Below, piece after piece: positions 49,188 to 60,100 of a stretch of 64,000 bases of DNA. A program made the position numbers and the translations under genes. This stretch comes from Adhaeribacter terrigena (GTDB lineage Bacteria > Bacteroidota > Bacteroidia > Cytophagales > Hymenobacteraceae). Numbering within the stretch: the stretch's first letter is position 1; the number at the start of each line of letters is the position of its first letter. The notes below the pieces were generated by a model. The model did not search any database and was not told the DNA's origin. It was given only the letters and a program-made list of their open reading frames with translations. Location of the stretch: assembly GCF_016623615.1 (NCBI RefSeq), contig NZ_JAEHFX010000001.1:1-64000 (forward strand), given 5' to 3'.

Positions 49188-51782
49188 ATGAATTTTAAGG
49201 CTTTTGCAGTAATTAGTTTCGCGGTAGCAAACGGTATGCTTTTAGGTTGTAAAACTGCCGAAACGGCTTCGGGTTCTAAAAAATCTTTGGCTGGCACAGT
49301 TACCGCGGCCGGGAAAAACCAAACGATACCGGAATGGGTGCCAAAACCCGCGCCTTATCGGGCCACCGAAACCCAGCTCACCGACCTTGTGCATACCAAA
49401 CTCCGCGTTTCCTTCGACTGGCAAAAGCAACACCTCATCGGCGAAGCCACGCTTACATGTCGTCCTTATTTCTATCCGCAGAACACGCTGGTTCTGGACG
49501 CCAAAGGTTTCGACATAAAAAGCGTGGAACTGGAAGAAACCGCCTCCCCGCTGAAATATACTTACGACGGCCGCAAACTCACCATCAACCTCGATAAAAC
49601 CTACAACCGCACCCAGGAATACCAGGTACTGATCCACTACGTAGCCAAACCCAACGAACTCAAAGCCGGGGGCAGCGCCGCCATTACTTCCGATAAAGGC
49701 CTCTATTTTATCAACCCGCTCGGCGAAGACAAAGAAAAACCGCGCCAGATCTGGACCCAGGGCGAAACCGAAGCCAGTTCCTGCTGGTTCCCCACCATCG
49801 ATGCGCCAAACCAGAAAATGACGCAGGAGATCTACATCACCATCGAAGATAATTTTAAAACGCTCAGCAACGGTTCGCTTATTTATTCCCGCCAACGGCC
49901 CAACGGCATGCGCACCGATTACTGGAAGCAGGAACTTCCGCACGCGCCTTATTTAGCTATGATGGCCATCGGCGAATTTGCGGTGGTTAAAGAAAGCTGG
50001 AAAAATAAAGACGTTACCTATTACGTAGAACCCAAATATAAGAACAGTGCCAAAGGCATCTTCGGCAACACCCCGGAAATGTTATCCTTTTTCAGTCAAA
50101 AACTCGGGGTAGATTATCCCTGGGAAAAATACGCGCAGGTAATTGTCAGAGATTACGTATCGGGCGCTATGGAAAACACCTCGGCCAGTTTATTTGGCGA
50201 ATTTGTGCAGCTCAGCAACCGCGAACTGCTGGATCACAGCATGGATGAGATCATCGCGCACGAATTATTCCATCAATGGTTTGGAAATTTAGTTACCACC
50301 GAAAGCTGGAGCAACCTGCCGCTGAACGAAAGTTTTGCCACTTATGGTGAATATCTCTGGTTCGAGCACAAATTGGGCCGCGACGAAGCCGATATGGGTT
50401 TGCAAAATGACCTGGGAAGTTACCTACGCGAGGCCCGACAGAAACAGGTGCCGCTCATTCGTTACCATTACCACAACCACGAAGACATGTTCGACCGCCA
50501 TTCTTACCAAAAGGGTGGGAGAGTGCTGCACATGCTCCGCAATCACGTCGGCGACGAAGCCTTTTTTGCTTCCCTGAAAAAGTACCTGGCCGATAATAAA
50601 TTCAAAGCCGCCGAAATTCATCACCTAAGGTTGGCTTTCGAAGAAGTGACCGGCCAGGACCTGAACTGGTTTTTCGATCAGTGGTTCCTGCAGCCCGGCC
50701 ATCCGGAAATCCAAATCGATCAGAAATTCGAAAATGGCAAACTGACCGTGCGTGTTTTCCAAAATCAGGATACCGCCTTTACACCCCTTTTTAAACTGCC
50801 CGTAAAAATTGCGATATGGAGCAACGGCAAGAAAACCGAATATCCGGTAACCGTTTCCAAATTCCGCAATGTGTTCGAATTCCCGGCTTCCGCAAAACCT
50901 GAATTAATAGTTTTCGATCCGGACGCCCAGCTTTTAGGCACCATTCAGCACGAAAAAACGCAGGAGGAACTCATTTACCAGTATTACCACGCCGAACGTT
51001 TTCAGCACAAATTCCAGGCCCTGAACTTATTGATGGATAAAGTAAGCGAACCGAATGTAACGGCCGTTTTTAAAGATGCCCTGAATGCAAAATTCTGGAA
51101 ACTCCGCAGCACCGCTGTTTTTGCCTTCAACGCCACCCGCTTCATGACTTCCGCCGACGGAAAAGATGCCAGCGGAAACGTAAAGTTCAGTTCTCCGGAA
51201 TTTACCGCCATAAAAACGCAGCTCCGGAAAATAGCCGAAACCGATCCGAAAACCTCCGTGCGCGCCGAAGCCCTTGCCACCTTAGCCAGTTACCGTGATC
51301 CGCAATTCACCGATGTATTCGGCAAAGCCCTGCAGGATAGTTCTTACGCAGTAGCCGCCGCCGGCCTCGATGCGTTGGCGTCGCAGGACAAGGCAAAAGA
51401 AATGCTGCCAAAGATCAAACCGCTGCAGGAAACCAGAAATGCAGAAGTAACCCATGCGCTCGCTTCCTTTTATGCCAGCCACGGCGACGTTGCTCAGTTG
51501 CCCTGGTACGAAAAACAGATAAAGCAGCAGACCGGCACCAACCTCAGCAATTTTCTCCCGGTTTTTGCCGCTTATTTATTAAGACTTCCAACTCCCGAAA
51601 AAAATAAAGGAACCAGAACGCTGGAAGAAATGGCACGAACAAATGGAAATTACCGCATCCGTTTAGGAGCATACCGGGCACTTCAGATCCTGGCCGATGA
51701 CCCCGCTGTGCAGCAAATGATCCGGAAAATAAAAGAAACCGAAAAAGACGAACGCCTGAAAGCCCTTTATGGCGAAATATAA
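49188..51782 (+). CDS. M1-family aminopeptidase lipoprotein
   Basis: The 864-residue protein starts with a lipoprotein signal (FAVISFAVANGMLLGCKTAE, lipobox LLGC near residue 21). The M1 domain shows the exopeptidase motif GAMEN and the zinc motif HELFH-x18-E (His358, Glu359, His362, Glu381). The C-terminal part (from about 610) has helical HEAT-like repeats. It should trim amino-terminal residues from peptides in the periplasm or at the surface. The lipobox codons coincide with a 29-bp element (49228-49256). A second element starts at the stop codon. Confidence 0.92.
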   Translation: MNFKAFAVISFAVANGMLLGCKTAETASGSKKSLAGTVTAAGKNQTIPEWVPKPAPYRATETQLTDLVHTKLRVSFDWQKQHLIGEATLTCRPYFYPQNTLVLDAKGFDIKSVELEETASPLKYTYDGRKLTINLDKTYNRTQEYQVLIHYVAKPNELKAGGSAAITSDKGLYFINPLGEDKEKPRQIWTQGETEASSCWFPTIDAPNQKMTQEIYITIEDNFKTLSNGSLIYSRQRPNGMRTDYWKQELPHAPYLAMMAIGEFAVVKESWKNKDVTYYVEPKYKNSAKGIFGNTPEMLSFFSQKLGVDYPWEKYAQVIVRDYVSGAMENTSASLFGEFVQLSNRELLDHSMDEIIAHELFHQWFGNLVTTESWSNLPLNESFATYGEYLWFEHKLGRDEADMGLQNDLGSYLREARQKQVPLIRYHYHNHEDMFDRHSYQKGGRVLHMLRNHVGDEAFFASLKKYLADNKFKAAEIHHLRLAFEEVTGQDLNWFFDQWFLQPGHPEIQIDQKFENGKLTVRVFQNQDTAFTPLFKLPVKIAIWSNGKKTEYPVTVSKFRNVFEFPASAKPELIVFDPDAQLLGTIQHEKTQEELIYQYYHAERFQHKFQALNLLMDKVSEPNVTAVFKDALNAKFWKLRSTAVFAFNATRFMTSADGKDASGNVKFSSPEFTAIKTQLRKIAETDPKTSVRAEALATLASYRDPQFTDVFGKALQDSSYAVAAAGLDALASQDKAKEMLPKIKPLQETRNAEVTHALASFYASHGDVAQLPWYEKQIKQQTGTNLSNFLPVFAAYLLRLPTPEKNKGTRTLEEMARTNGNYRIRLGAYRALQILADDPAVQQMIRKIKETEKDERLKALYGEI
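49228..49256 (+). repeat. 29-bp element encoding the lipobox of the M1 aminopeptidase
   Basis: Blocks CAAACGGTA and TAAAACT with inner TGCTTTT; it supplies the codons N-G-M-L-L-G-C-K-T. Confidence 0.7.
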
Positions 51783-51808
51783 ACGCTATGCTTTTTTACC
51801 CGGAAAGT
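51780..51808 (+). repeat. 29-bp element on the M1 aminopeptidase stop codon
   Basis: It begins with the TAA stop itself: TAAACGCTA, inner TGCTTTT, last block GGAAAGT. Confidence 0.75.
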
Positions 51809-51854
51809 ACTGAATTACAAAATGTAAGCAGAAAAGACAGACCTGAGAGAAATA

Positions 51855-51883
51855 AAAACGCTATGTTTTTTTAAGAAAAAAGT
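51855..51883 (+). repeat. 29-bp element, intergenic
   Basis: Perfect blocks AAAACGCTA and AAAAAGT with inner TGTTTTT. Confidence 0.85.
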
Positions 51884-52086
51884 GCGTGAGAGTTTTAGAA
51901 TCAAGAAATTTAGTGTAGTTTCGCATCGCTTTAAATCAGGCAAGCGATTGAAGCCTTCGGAAAAAGAAATAAAAAAAATATTTTTCCGGAAAAGTTTGAC
52001 AGATTGAAAAAAGCAATTAATTTTGCAGCTCCTTAGAAAAACAGCACAACGGTGCCAGATTGCTGAGGGGTGTATTTTAAAAAGCC
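51884..52086 (+). other. Leader region of the tRNA-tuf cluster
   Basis: It contains the main promoter listed separately and an earlier TAGTTTCG (51913-51920) that may be a weaker second box. Nothing coding is seen. Confidence 0.4.
51995..52025 (+). promoter_or_regulatory. Promoter of the tRNA-Tyr cluster
   Basis: TTTG (51995-51998) and TAATTTTG (52018-52025) are 19 nt apart, a textbook Bacteroidota pair of -33 and -7 boxes, about 60 nt before tRNA-Tyr. Confidence 0.8.
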
Positions 52087-52172
52087 GGGGAGATTCCAGA
52101 GTGGCCAAATGGGACGGACTGTAACTCCGTTAGAGTAATCTTTCGAAGGTTCGAATCCTTCTCTCCCCACCA
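52087..52172 (+). tRNA. tRNA-Tyr (GTA)
   Basis: Acceptor stem GGGGAGA/TCTCCCC, anticodon loop CTGTAAC giving GTA, a long variable arm as in class II tRNAs, T arm GGTTCGAATCC, and an encoded CCA (52170-52172). Confidence 0.95.
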
Positions 52173-52177
52173 CTTCG

Positions 52178-52253
52178 AATTAAAAATTAGAAGTTAGAAA
52201 TTAAAAATTGCCACAATAATTTCTAATTCATAATTTCTGATTTTTAATTTGAA
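52178..52253. repeat. AT-rich inverted repeat between tRNA genes
   Basis: Segments such as AATTAAAAATTAGAAGTTAG and their complement (CTAATTC...TTTTTAATT) face each other around GCCACAAT, forming an imperfect long hairpin between tRNA-Tyr and tRNA-Gly. Confidence 0.45.
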
Positions 52254-52257
52254 ACAA

Positions 52258-52330
52258 GCGGGAGTAGCTCAGTTGGTAGAGCGATAGCCTTCCAAGCTAT
52301 AGGTCGCGGGTTCGAACCTCGTCTCCCGCT
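52258..52330 (+). tRNA. tRNA-Gly (TCC)
   Basis: Acceptor GCGGGAG/CTCCCGC, anticodon loop CTTCCAA giving TCC, D arm AGCTCAGTTGGTAGAGC and T arm GGGTTCGAACCTC; no encoded CCA. Confidence 0.95.
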
Positions 52331-52343
52331 CGCAAGAGTCCTG

Positions 52344-52377
52344 AACAGATTTAAACAAGGGTTTAAATCTGTTTTTT
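52344..52377 (+). terminator. Strong hairpin between tRNA-Gly and tRNA-Thr
   Basis: A perfect 13-bp stem (AACAGATTTAAAC with GTTTAAATCTGTT) and a T run. No promoter is obvious before tRNA-Thr, so partial read-through (attenuation) is likely. Confidence 0.8.
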
Positions 52378-52386
52378 ATATAACAA

Positions 52387-52458
52387 GCCGACGTAGCTCA
52401 GGGGTAGAGTACTTCCTTGGTAAGGAAGGGGTCGTGGGTTCAATTCCCATCGTTGGCT
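52387..52458 (+). tRNA. tRNA-Thr (GGT)
   Basis: Acceptor GCCGACG/CGTTGGC (one G-T pair), anticodon loop TTGGTAA giving GGT, T arm GGGTTCAATTCCC; 65 nt before tuf. Confidence 0.95.
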
Positions 52459-52523
52459 CAAAAAGTTTATTCTGTATTCTTTTTATAATTTAGTTTTAAA
52501 ACAAAATCTAATATTCTTTTAAA

Positions 52524-53711
<1,188 letters not shown>

Positions 53712-53723
53712 TTATTTAGAAAT

Positions 53724-53767
53724 AAAAACCCCGTCCGAAAGAAAATTCTAACGGGCGGGGTTTTGTT
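53724..53767 (+). terminator. Terminator of tuf
   Basis: AAAACCCCGTCCG pairs with CGGGCGGGGTTTT around an A-rich loop, followed by a T-rich tail that also contains the next promoter's TTTG box. Confidence 0.95.
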
Positions 53768-53792
53768 TTTATAAAAATAATTTCTAAATTTG
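53762..53792 (+). promoter_or_regulatory. Promoter of tRNA-Trp and the secE-rplL operon
   Basis: TTTG (53762-53765) lies 19 nt before TAAATTTG (53785-53792), a full match to both boxes, overlapping the tail of the tuf terminator. Confidence 0.8.
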
Positions 53793-53836
53793 CACTCCAA
53801 TTCACATTTAGTTGATTTGTGAGTGCATTTTTTTAC

Positions 53837-53909
53837 ACGGGCGTAGCTCAATTGGTAGAGTAGTGGTCTCCAAAACCATTGGCTGGGAGTTCGAGTCTCT
53901 CCGCCCGTG
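53837..53909 (+). tRNA. tRNA-Trp (CCA)
   Basis: Acceptor ACGGGCG/CGCCCGT, anticodon loop CTCCAAA giving CCA, T arm GAGTTCGAGTCTC; directly upstream of secE as in many bacteria. Confidence 0.95.
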
Positions 53910-53944
53910 CAACGTTATTTTAATAACAAATAAAATTAGCAAAA

Positions 53945-54127
53945 GTGAAAAAGTACATCAACGATACTATTACGGAAATGCGGCACAATGTTGCATGGCC
54001 TACTTATACAGAATTACAGAAGAGTTCAGTGTTAGTGCTGGTAGGTACTTTAATTTTTGCTTTGGTTGTTGGCGCAATGGACTATGTTTACGACGCCGGA
54101 CTGAGCTTGTTCTATAACCAATTTTAA
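53945..54127 (+). CDS. secE: Preprotein translocase subunit SecE
   Basis: The 60-residue product starts with GTG at 53945: MKKYINDTITEMRHNVAWPTYTELQKSSVLVLVGTLIFALVVGAMDYVYDAGLSLFYNQF. The WPTYTELQ amphipathic helix followed by one membrane segment is the single-helix form of SecE. It clamps SecY in the inner membrane. It sits between tRNA-Trp and nusG, the standard order. Confidence 0.95.
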   Translation: MKKYINDTITEMRHNVAWPTYTELQKSSVLVLVGTLIFALVVGAMDYVYDAGLSLFYNQF

Positions 54128-54134
54128 TTCAGCT

Positions 54135-54692
54135 ATGGCGGAATTAAAATGGTACGTAGTGCGGGCAGTAAGTGGTCAGGAAAAGAAAGCTAAAGCCTAT
54201 CTCGAAAACGAGATCATGCGTCAGGGATTAACGGATTATGTGCCACAGGTGCTTATACCGGCAGAAAAAGTTTACGAAATGCGCAATGGCAAAAAACGCG
54301 TTCGTGAAAGAAACTTTTTCCCGGGCTATGTGTTAGTTCATGCTGACCTTTCTCATGGAGAAGCAGAACACATTATTATCAGCACGCCGGGTGTAATTGG
54401 CTTCCTTGGTGCTAACGAAGGGAAAACCATCAGCAAGCCGGTGCCCTTGCGTCTCTCTGAAGTGAACCGCATCTTAGGAACGGTAGACGAAGCAGAAGAG
54501 CAGGAAGAAGTACTGGATTCGCCATTTATTGTTGGCGAAACGGTAAAAGTAATGGATGGGCCATTCAATGGCTTCTCCGGAACGGTAGAAGAAGTATTTG
54601 AAGAGCGGAAGAAACTGAACGTAATGGTAAAGATCTTCGGCCGTAATACTCCGGTAGAATTAAACTACGTTCAAGTAGAAAAGGAATCGTAA
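54135..54692 (+). CDS. nusG: Transcription termination/antitermination factor NusG
   Basis: The 185-residue protein shows the NGN domain (WYVVRAVSGQEKKAKAYLENEIMRQGL, RNFFPGYVLVHADL, VIGFLGANEGKTISKPVPL) and a C-terminal KOW domain (VMDGPFNGFSGTVEEVFEERKKLNVMVKIFGRNTPVELNYVQVE). It binds RNA polymerase and links it to Rho or the ribosome. It starts 7 nt after secE. Confidence 0.97.
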   Translation: MAELKWYVVRAVSGQEKKAKAYLENEIMRQGLTDYVPQVLIPAEKVYEMRNGKKRVRERNFFPGYVLVHADLSHGEAEHIIISTPGVIGFLGANEGKTISKPVPLRLSEVNRILGTVDEAEEQEEVLDSPFIVGETVKVMDGPFNGFSGTVEEVFEERKKLNVMVKIFGRNTPVELNYVQVEKES

Positions 54693-54751
54693 CCTTAAAT
54701 ACGAATAAATAAAAACAACGTGCTTTAGAAGAAAGCGCACAATTAAAAAAA

Positions 54752-55195
54752 ATGGCAAAAGAAATCAAAGGTTATCTGAAGCTTCAGATAAAGGGAGGCG
54801 CTGCTAATCCAGCACCGCCGGTTGGACCTGCACTTGGCTCTAAAGGCTTAAACATCATGGAATTCTGCAAGCAGTTCAATGCGCGGACCCAGGATAAAGC
54901 TGGCCAGGTTTGTCCGGTATTAATCACCATGTATACCGATAAGTCATTCGACTTTGTGGTGAAAACTCCTCCTGCTCCCGTAATGATCATGGAAGCAGCA
55001 AAAATCAAAGGCGGTTCTAAAGAGCCTAACCGTAATAAGGTTGGTTCAATTACCTGGGATCAGGTAAAAGCAATTGCAGAAGTTAAAATGCCGGATCTTA
55101 ACGCATTTAAACTGGAAGCTGCAATGCGTTTAGTTGCTGGTACTGCCAGAAGTATGGGTGTAACAGTTTCAGGAACTGCTCCTTGGAGTGAATAA
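54752..55195 (+). CDS. rplK: 50S ribosomal protein L11
   Basis: The 147-residue protein reads [42 protein letters not shown], the conserved L11 N-terminal domain with the proline hinge, and ends with [12 protein letters not shown], part of the rRNA-binding C-terminal domain. It forms the GTPase-associated centre of the ribosome. It lies 59 nt after nusG and 12 nt before rplA. Confidence 0.98.
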   Translation: MAKEIKGYLKLQIKGGAANPAPPVGPALGSKGLNIMEFCKQFNARTQDKAGQVCPVLITMYTDKSFDFVVKTPPAPVMIMEAAKIKGGSKEPNRNKVGSITWDQVKAIAEVKMPDLNAFKLEAAMRLVAGTARSMGVTVSGTAPWSE

Positions 55196-55207
55196 TCAGA
55201 GGTAGAA

Positions 55208-55897
55208 ATGGCTAAAAATACAAAAAATCGCAAGGCAGCCCTGGCTAAAGTTGATCTGAACAAAGAATATTCTCTGGCAGAAGCAGCAGGCGTTGTAAAA
55301 GAAATCACCTTCACCAAATTTGATGCTTCAGTAGATATCGACGTTCGTTTAGGCGTTGACCCACGGAAAGCTGATCAGATGGTACGTGGTATTGTTACCT
55401 TGCCACACGGCACAGGTAAAGATGTTAAAGTATTGGTTCTTTGTACTCCGGATAAAGAACAGGAAGCAAAAGACGCAGGTGCTGATTTCGTAGGTCTGGA
55501 CGATTATATCCAGAAGATCGAAAAAGGCTGGACCGATGTTGATGTGATCATCACCATGCCGTCAGTAATGGCAAAAGTAGGTCGTTTAGGCCGTATCTTA
55601 GGTCCACGTAACCTGATGCCAAACCCGAAATCCGGAACAGTTACTACTGAAGTTGGTAAAGCAGTTAAAGAAGTGAAAGCAGGTAAGATCGACTTTAAAG
55701 TTGACAAAACCGGTATCATTCACACCAGCATTGGTAAAGTATCTTTCTCTCCGGAAATGCTTGCAGCAAACGCTGCAGAAGTAATCCAGACCTTAACGAA
55801 GTTGAAGCCTTCATCGGCAAAAGGAACTTACATCAGAAGTGTAACCCTTTCCAGCACGATGAGCCCGGCAGTTACGATTGATAAAAATTCGATCTAA
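55208..55897 (+). CDS. rplA: 50S ribosomal protein L1
   Basis: The 229-residue protein contains [70 protein letters not shown] and the C-terminal [22 protein letters not shown]1 forms the stalk at the E site and in many bacteria represses its own L11-L1 transcript; no leader site for this is obvious here. It is 10 nt upstream of rplJ. Confidence 0.98.
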   Translation: MAKNTKNRKAALAKVDLNKEYSLAEAAGVVKEITFTKFDASVDIDVRLGVDPRKADQMVRGIVTLPHGTGKDVKVLVLCTPDKEQEAKDAGADFVGLDDYIQKIEKGWTDVDVIITMPSVMAKVGRLGRILGPRNLMPNPKSGTVTTEVGKAVKEVKAGKIDFKVDKTGIIHTSIGKVSFSPEMLAANAAEVIQTLTKLKPSSAKGTYIRSVTLSSTMSPAVTIDKNSI

Positions 55898-55907
55898 GGA
55901 GAAGACA

Positions 55908-56450
55908 ATGACAAGAGAAGAAAAACACGCAATTGTACAGGAGTTAAGCGAAAAGTTCGCTGAGAACAGCTTCTTTTATATTACTGATGCCGGTGGAATG
56001 ACAGTAGCTGGTATTAACCGCTTCCGTCGTCTTTGCTTCGACAAGGGTATGGAATTTAAAGTTTACAAGAACACCCTTATCCGTAAGGCCCTTGATACTT
56101 TAGGCTCAGATACTGCTGAAATGGACAACGCCCTGAAAGGTCAGTCCGGTATTTTGTTTTCCAAGGAAAGTGGCAGCGCTCCTGCCCGTTTACTGCAGGA
56201 GTTCTACAAAAAAGAAGGTTACGGTAAAAAAGCCATTGCAAAACCAGTTTTCAAAGGTGCTTACATCGACAGCGATCTGTTCGTAGGTTCCGAATACCTG
56301 GAAACCCTTTCGAAAATCAAATCGAAGCAGGAACTTATTGGCGAGATCATTGGTCTGTTACAGTCACCTGCGAAGAACGTTATTTCCGGTTTACAAGGCG
56401 GTGGCAACAAACTGGCTGGTATCCTGAAAACTTTATCCGAAAAAGAGTAA
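55908..56450 (+). CDS. rplJ: 50S ribosomal protein L10
   Basis: The 180-residue protein starts at ATG 55908 (MTREEKHAIVQELSEKFAENSFFYITDAGGMTVAGINRFRR), preceded by AAGGAG, one of the few clear Shine-Dalgarno-like sites in this window; an upstream in-frame start at 55878 lies inside rplA and is rejected. FKVYKNTLIRKAL and LVGSEYLETL are conserved L10 segments. It anchors L7/L12 to the ribosome. Confidence 0.97.
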   Translation: MTREEKHAIVQELSEKFAENSFFYITDAGGMTVAGINRFRRLCFDKGMEFKVYKNTLIRKALDTLGSDTAEMDNALKGQSGILFSKESGSAPARLLQEFYKKEGYGKKAIAKPVFKGAYIDSDLFVGSEYLETLSKIKSKQELIGEIIGLLQSPAKNVISGLQGGGNKLAGILKTLSEKE

Positions 56451-56493
56451 TTAATTAAATTCAATCAATAAATAACTATTAAATTTTTATAAA

Positions 56494-56874
56494 ATGGCAG
56501 ATTTGAAAGCATTCGCAGAGCAGTTAGTAAATTTAACTGTTAAAGAGGTAAATGAACTAGCTACTATCCTGAAGGATGAATACGGTATTGAGCCTGCTGC
56601 TGCTGCTCCGGTAATGATGGCTGGCGGTGGTGCTGGTGCTGATGCTCCTGCAGCCGAAGAAAAAACTTCTTTCGACGTGATCCTGAAAACCGCTGGTGCT
56701 TCTAAATTAGCAGTAGTTAAGTTAGTAAAAGAACTTACTGGCTTAGGTCTGAAAGAAGCTAAAGAATTAGTTGATGGCGCTCCAAAAGAATTGAAAGCTG
56801 GTGTTGCTAAAGACGAAGCTGATTCTTTAAAGAAAGCTTTAGAAGAAGCTGGTGCTGAAGTAGAGGTAAAATAA
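56494..56874 (+). CDS. rplL: 50S ribosomal protein L7/L12
   Basis: The 126-residue acidic protein has the N-terminal dimerisation part ([39 protein letters not shown]), an alanine-glycine hinge and the C-terminal domain ([48 protein letters not shown]). It recruits translation factors. A hairpin 30 nt past the stop probably attenuates transcription into rpoB. Confidence 0.98.
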   Translation: MADLKAFAEQLVNLTVKEVNELATILKDEYGIEPAAAAPVMMAGGGAGADAPAAEEKTSFDVILKTAGASKLAVVKLVKELTGLGLKEAKELVDGAPKELKAGVAKDEADSLKKALEEAGAEVEVK

Positions 56875-56904
56875 TTACCCTACCGTAACCATATTCACAG
56901 AATT

Positions 56905-56931
56905 AGACCTGGCAATTCGTCAGGTCTTTTC
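56905..56931 (+). terminator. Attenuator-like terminator between rplL and rpoB
   Basis: AGACCTG pairs with CAGGTCT followed by TTTTCC. The modest stem fits partial termination, as is known in other bacteria at this site. Confidence 0.7.
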
Positions 56932-57016
56932 CTGTTTGTACCCGATTAACATTACTGAAAAGAATAACCGATTTGCCGACGGGCAAACGCGCTCCGGTTC
57001 GGAGGAGGGCAGGAAG

Positions 57017-57045
57017 ACTTTTATAGGCTAAAACCATAGCGTTTT
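57017..57045 (-). repeat. 29-bp element between rplL and rpoB
   Basis: ACTTTTA and TAGCGTTTT with perfect inner TGGTTTT on the minus strand; antisense to the operon. Confidence 0.8.
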
Positions 57046-57167
57046 ACCAGATCGTTTTTCCCGGTTAGTGAATCAGTAATTTCCGAATAGTTTGAGGTGC
57101 CAATTATTTGCCAGGCTCGAGACCGGCAAGAGAAAGAATTTAATTGCAACATTTAAATTTTTAACCA

Positions 57168-60100
57168 TTGGCTAAAAACAGAACCGATGAGCGGATCAAT
57201 TTCGCTTCCATCAAAAAGGTAATTGATTACCCTGACTTTTTAGATGTTCAGCTACAATCTTTTCAGGATTTCTTCCAGTTGGAAACTGCGGCCGAAAACC
57301 GTACCGACGAAGGTCTTTTTAAAGTATTTGCTGAAAACTTCCCTATTTCAGATTCCCGTGAAAACTTCGTCCTGGAGTTTATCGACTACCACATCGATCC
57401 GCCAAAGTATTCGGTAGACGAGTGTATCGACCGGGGTTTAACCTATTCCGTACCTTTAAAAGCCAAGCTTCGCCTCATCTGCAACGACGATGATAACGAG
57501 GACTTTGAAACGATCGAGCAGGAAGTGTTCCTGGGAAATATCCCATACATGACCGAAAAAGGCTCTTTCGTGATCAATGGTGCAGAACGTGTAATTGTAT
57601 CGCAGCTGCACCGTTCACCAGGCGTGTTCTTTGCGCAAAGCAAGCACACCAACGGTACGAAATTGTACTCTGCCCGTATCATTCCTTTCAAAGGTTCCTG
57701 GATTGAGTTCGCAACCGACGTAAACAATGTGATGTATGCTTACATCGACCGTAAGAAGAAATTCCCGGTTACGACATTATTACGTGCTATTGGTTACGGA
57801 ACAGATAAGGATATCTTAGACTTATTTGGTTTATCGGAAGAACTGAAAGCCGATAAGAAAACCCTTAAAAAAGCCGTGGGCCGCAAATTAGCTGCCCGGG
57901 TTCTGAGAACTTGGACGGAAGATTTCGTGGATGAAGATACCGGTGAGGTAGTTTCTATCGATCGTAACGAAGTGTTGCTGGAACGCGACATGGAAATTAC
58001 GGAAGAAGATATCGATACCATCATCGATTCTGGTGTAAAAACGGTGATCGTTCACCGCGAAAACATTAACATCGCCGACTATACTATTATCTATAATACG
58101 CTTCAGAAAGACAACTCCAACTCGGAGCAGGAAGCCGTTGAGCAGATCTACCGTCAGCTTCGTAATACCGAGGCGCCAGACGTTGAAACTGCCCGCGATA
58201 TTATCCAGAAGCTATTTTTCTCCGACAAACGTTACGATTTAGGTGATGTTGGTCGTTACAGAATCAACAAAAAATTAGGACTTGACAAGAACTGGGAAGC
58301 GAAAGTGCTTACCAATGAAGACATCGTCCTGATTGTGAAATACCTGATCGGTCTGATCAACTCCAAAGCTGTAGTGGATGATATTGACCTCTTAAGTAAC
58401 CGTCGTGTTCGTACCGTAGGGGAGCAGCTTTACGCCCAGTTTGGGGTAGGTCTTGCCCGTATGGCGCGTACCATTAAGGAACGTATGAACGTTCGCGATA
58501 ACGAAGAATTCAAACCAGTTGATTTGATCAACGCGCGTACGCTTTCTTCGGTTATCAACTCGTTCTTCGGTACCAACCAGTTATCACAGTTTATGGACCA
58601 GACCAACCCGCTGGCAGAGATCACGCACAAACGCCGTGTATCTGCATTAGGGCCCGGAGGTCTTTCCCGTGAGCGCGCAGGTTTCGAGGTTCGTGACGTT
58701 CACTACACCCACTACGGTCGCCTTTGTACGATTGAAACACCAGAAGGTCCGAACATCGGTCTGATTTCTTCCCTTTGCGTGCACGCCCGCGTGAACGGCA
58801 TGGGTTTCATTGAAACGCCGTACCGTACCGTAACGGGTGGTAAAGTGGATCTGAACACGCCGGTTAAATATTTAACGGCTGAAGAAGAAGATACCCACCA
58901 CATTGCCCAGGCGAATGCCCGCATCGATGATGCCGGTAATTTCTTAGCTGACCGTGTGAAAGGCCGTTTCGAAGGTGACTTCCCGGTTGAACCAGGTGAG
59001 ACATATACTTACATGGACGTTGCGCCAAACCAGATCGTATCGGTGGCTGCTTCCATGATTCCTTTCTTAGAGCATGATGATGCGAACCGTGCCTTGATGG
59101 GCTCGAACATGCAGCGTCAGGCAGTGCCGTTATTAAAGCCACAGGCGCCAATTGTTGGTACCGGTCTGGAAGAACGCGCTGCTATTGACTCCCGCGCTTT
59201 GGTTGTTGCCGAAGGAACGGGTGAAATTGCTTATGTAGATGCTGATAAAATTGTAGTTCGTTACGACCTGACCGAAGATGACAAATTAGTTTCATTCGAT
59301 GCCGAGTTAGTAACCTACGATCTGATCAAATTCCGTCGTACCAACCAGGATACCTGTATCAACTTAACGCCGATCGTGAAGAAAGGCGCGCGGGTTGAAA
59401 GAGGCCAGGCGCTATGCGAAGGTTATGCTACGAACCAGGGTGAACTTGCTTTGGGCCGTAACTTACAGGTGGCGTTCATGCCTTGGCAGGGTTACAACTT
59501 CGAGGATGCTATTGTAATCTCCGAGAAAGTTGTGCGCGACGACGTATTTACTTCTATCCACATTGAAGAGTTCGAGCTTGAAGTTCGGGAAACGAAACGT
59601 GGGGAAGAGGAATTAACCTCTGAGATCCCGAACGTTTCGGAAGAAGCAGTTCGTAACTTAGATGAAAATGGTATTATCCGGGAAGGTGCAGAAGTTCGCG
59701 AAGGCGATATCCTGATCGGTAAAATTACGCCTAAGGGTGAAACCGATCCGACCCCGGAAGAGAAATTACTCCGTGCCATTTTCGGTGATAAAGCCGGCGA
59801 TGTGAAGGATGCCTCGCTTAAAGCGCCGCCATCCCTGCAGGGTGTGGTTATCGATACCAAGTTATTCAGCCGTCCTAAAAAAGACAAAAACCTGCGGGCC
59901 AAGTCTAAGAAAGAGGTTGAAGAACTAAAGTCGCATTACAACAACGAACTGCGCGCGGTAAAAGCGATCATGATCGAGAAGTTGGTTGCGTTATTAGATG
60001 GCAAAACGTCGCAGGGCGTGAAACACAAGTTCGGAGATGAGATCATGTCTAAAGGCGTGAAGTTCAACAAGAAGAACATTGTGGAGAACCTGTTCCCGGA

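Noticed and set aside
56877-56892. CCCTACCGTAACC after rplL as another 29-bp element
   Set aside because: The T tract after the core and the distal A/T block are both absent.
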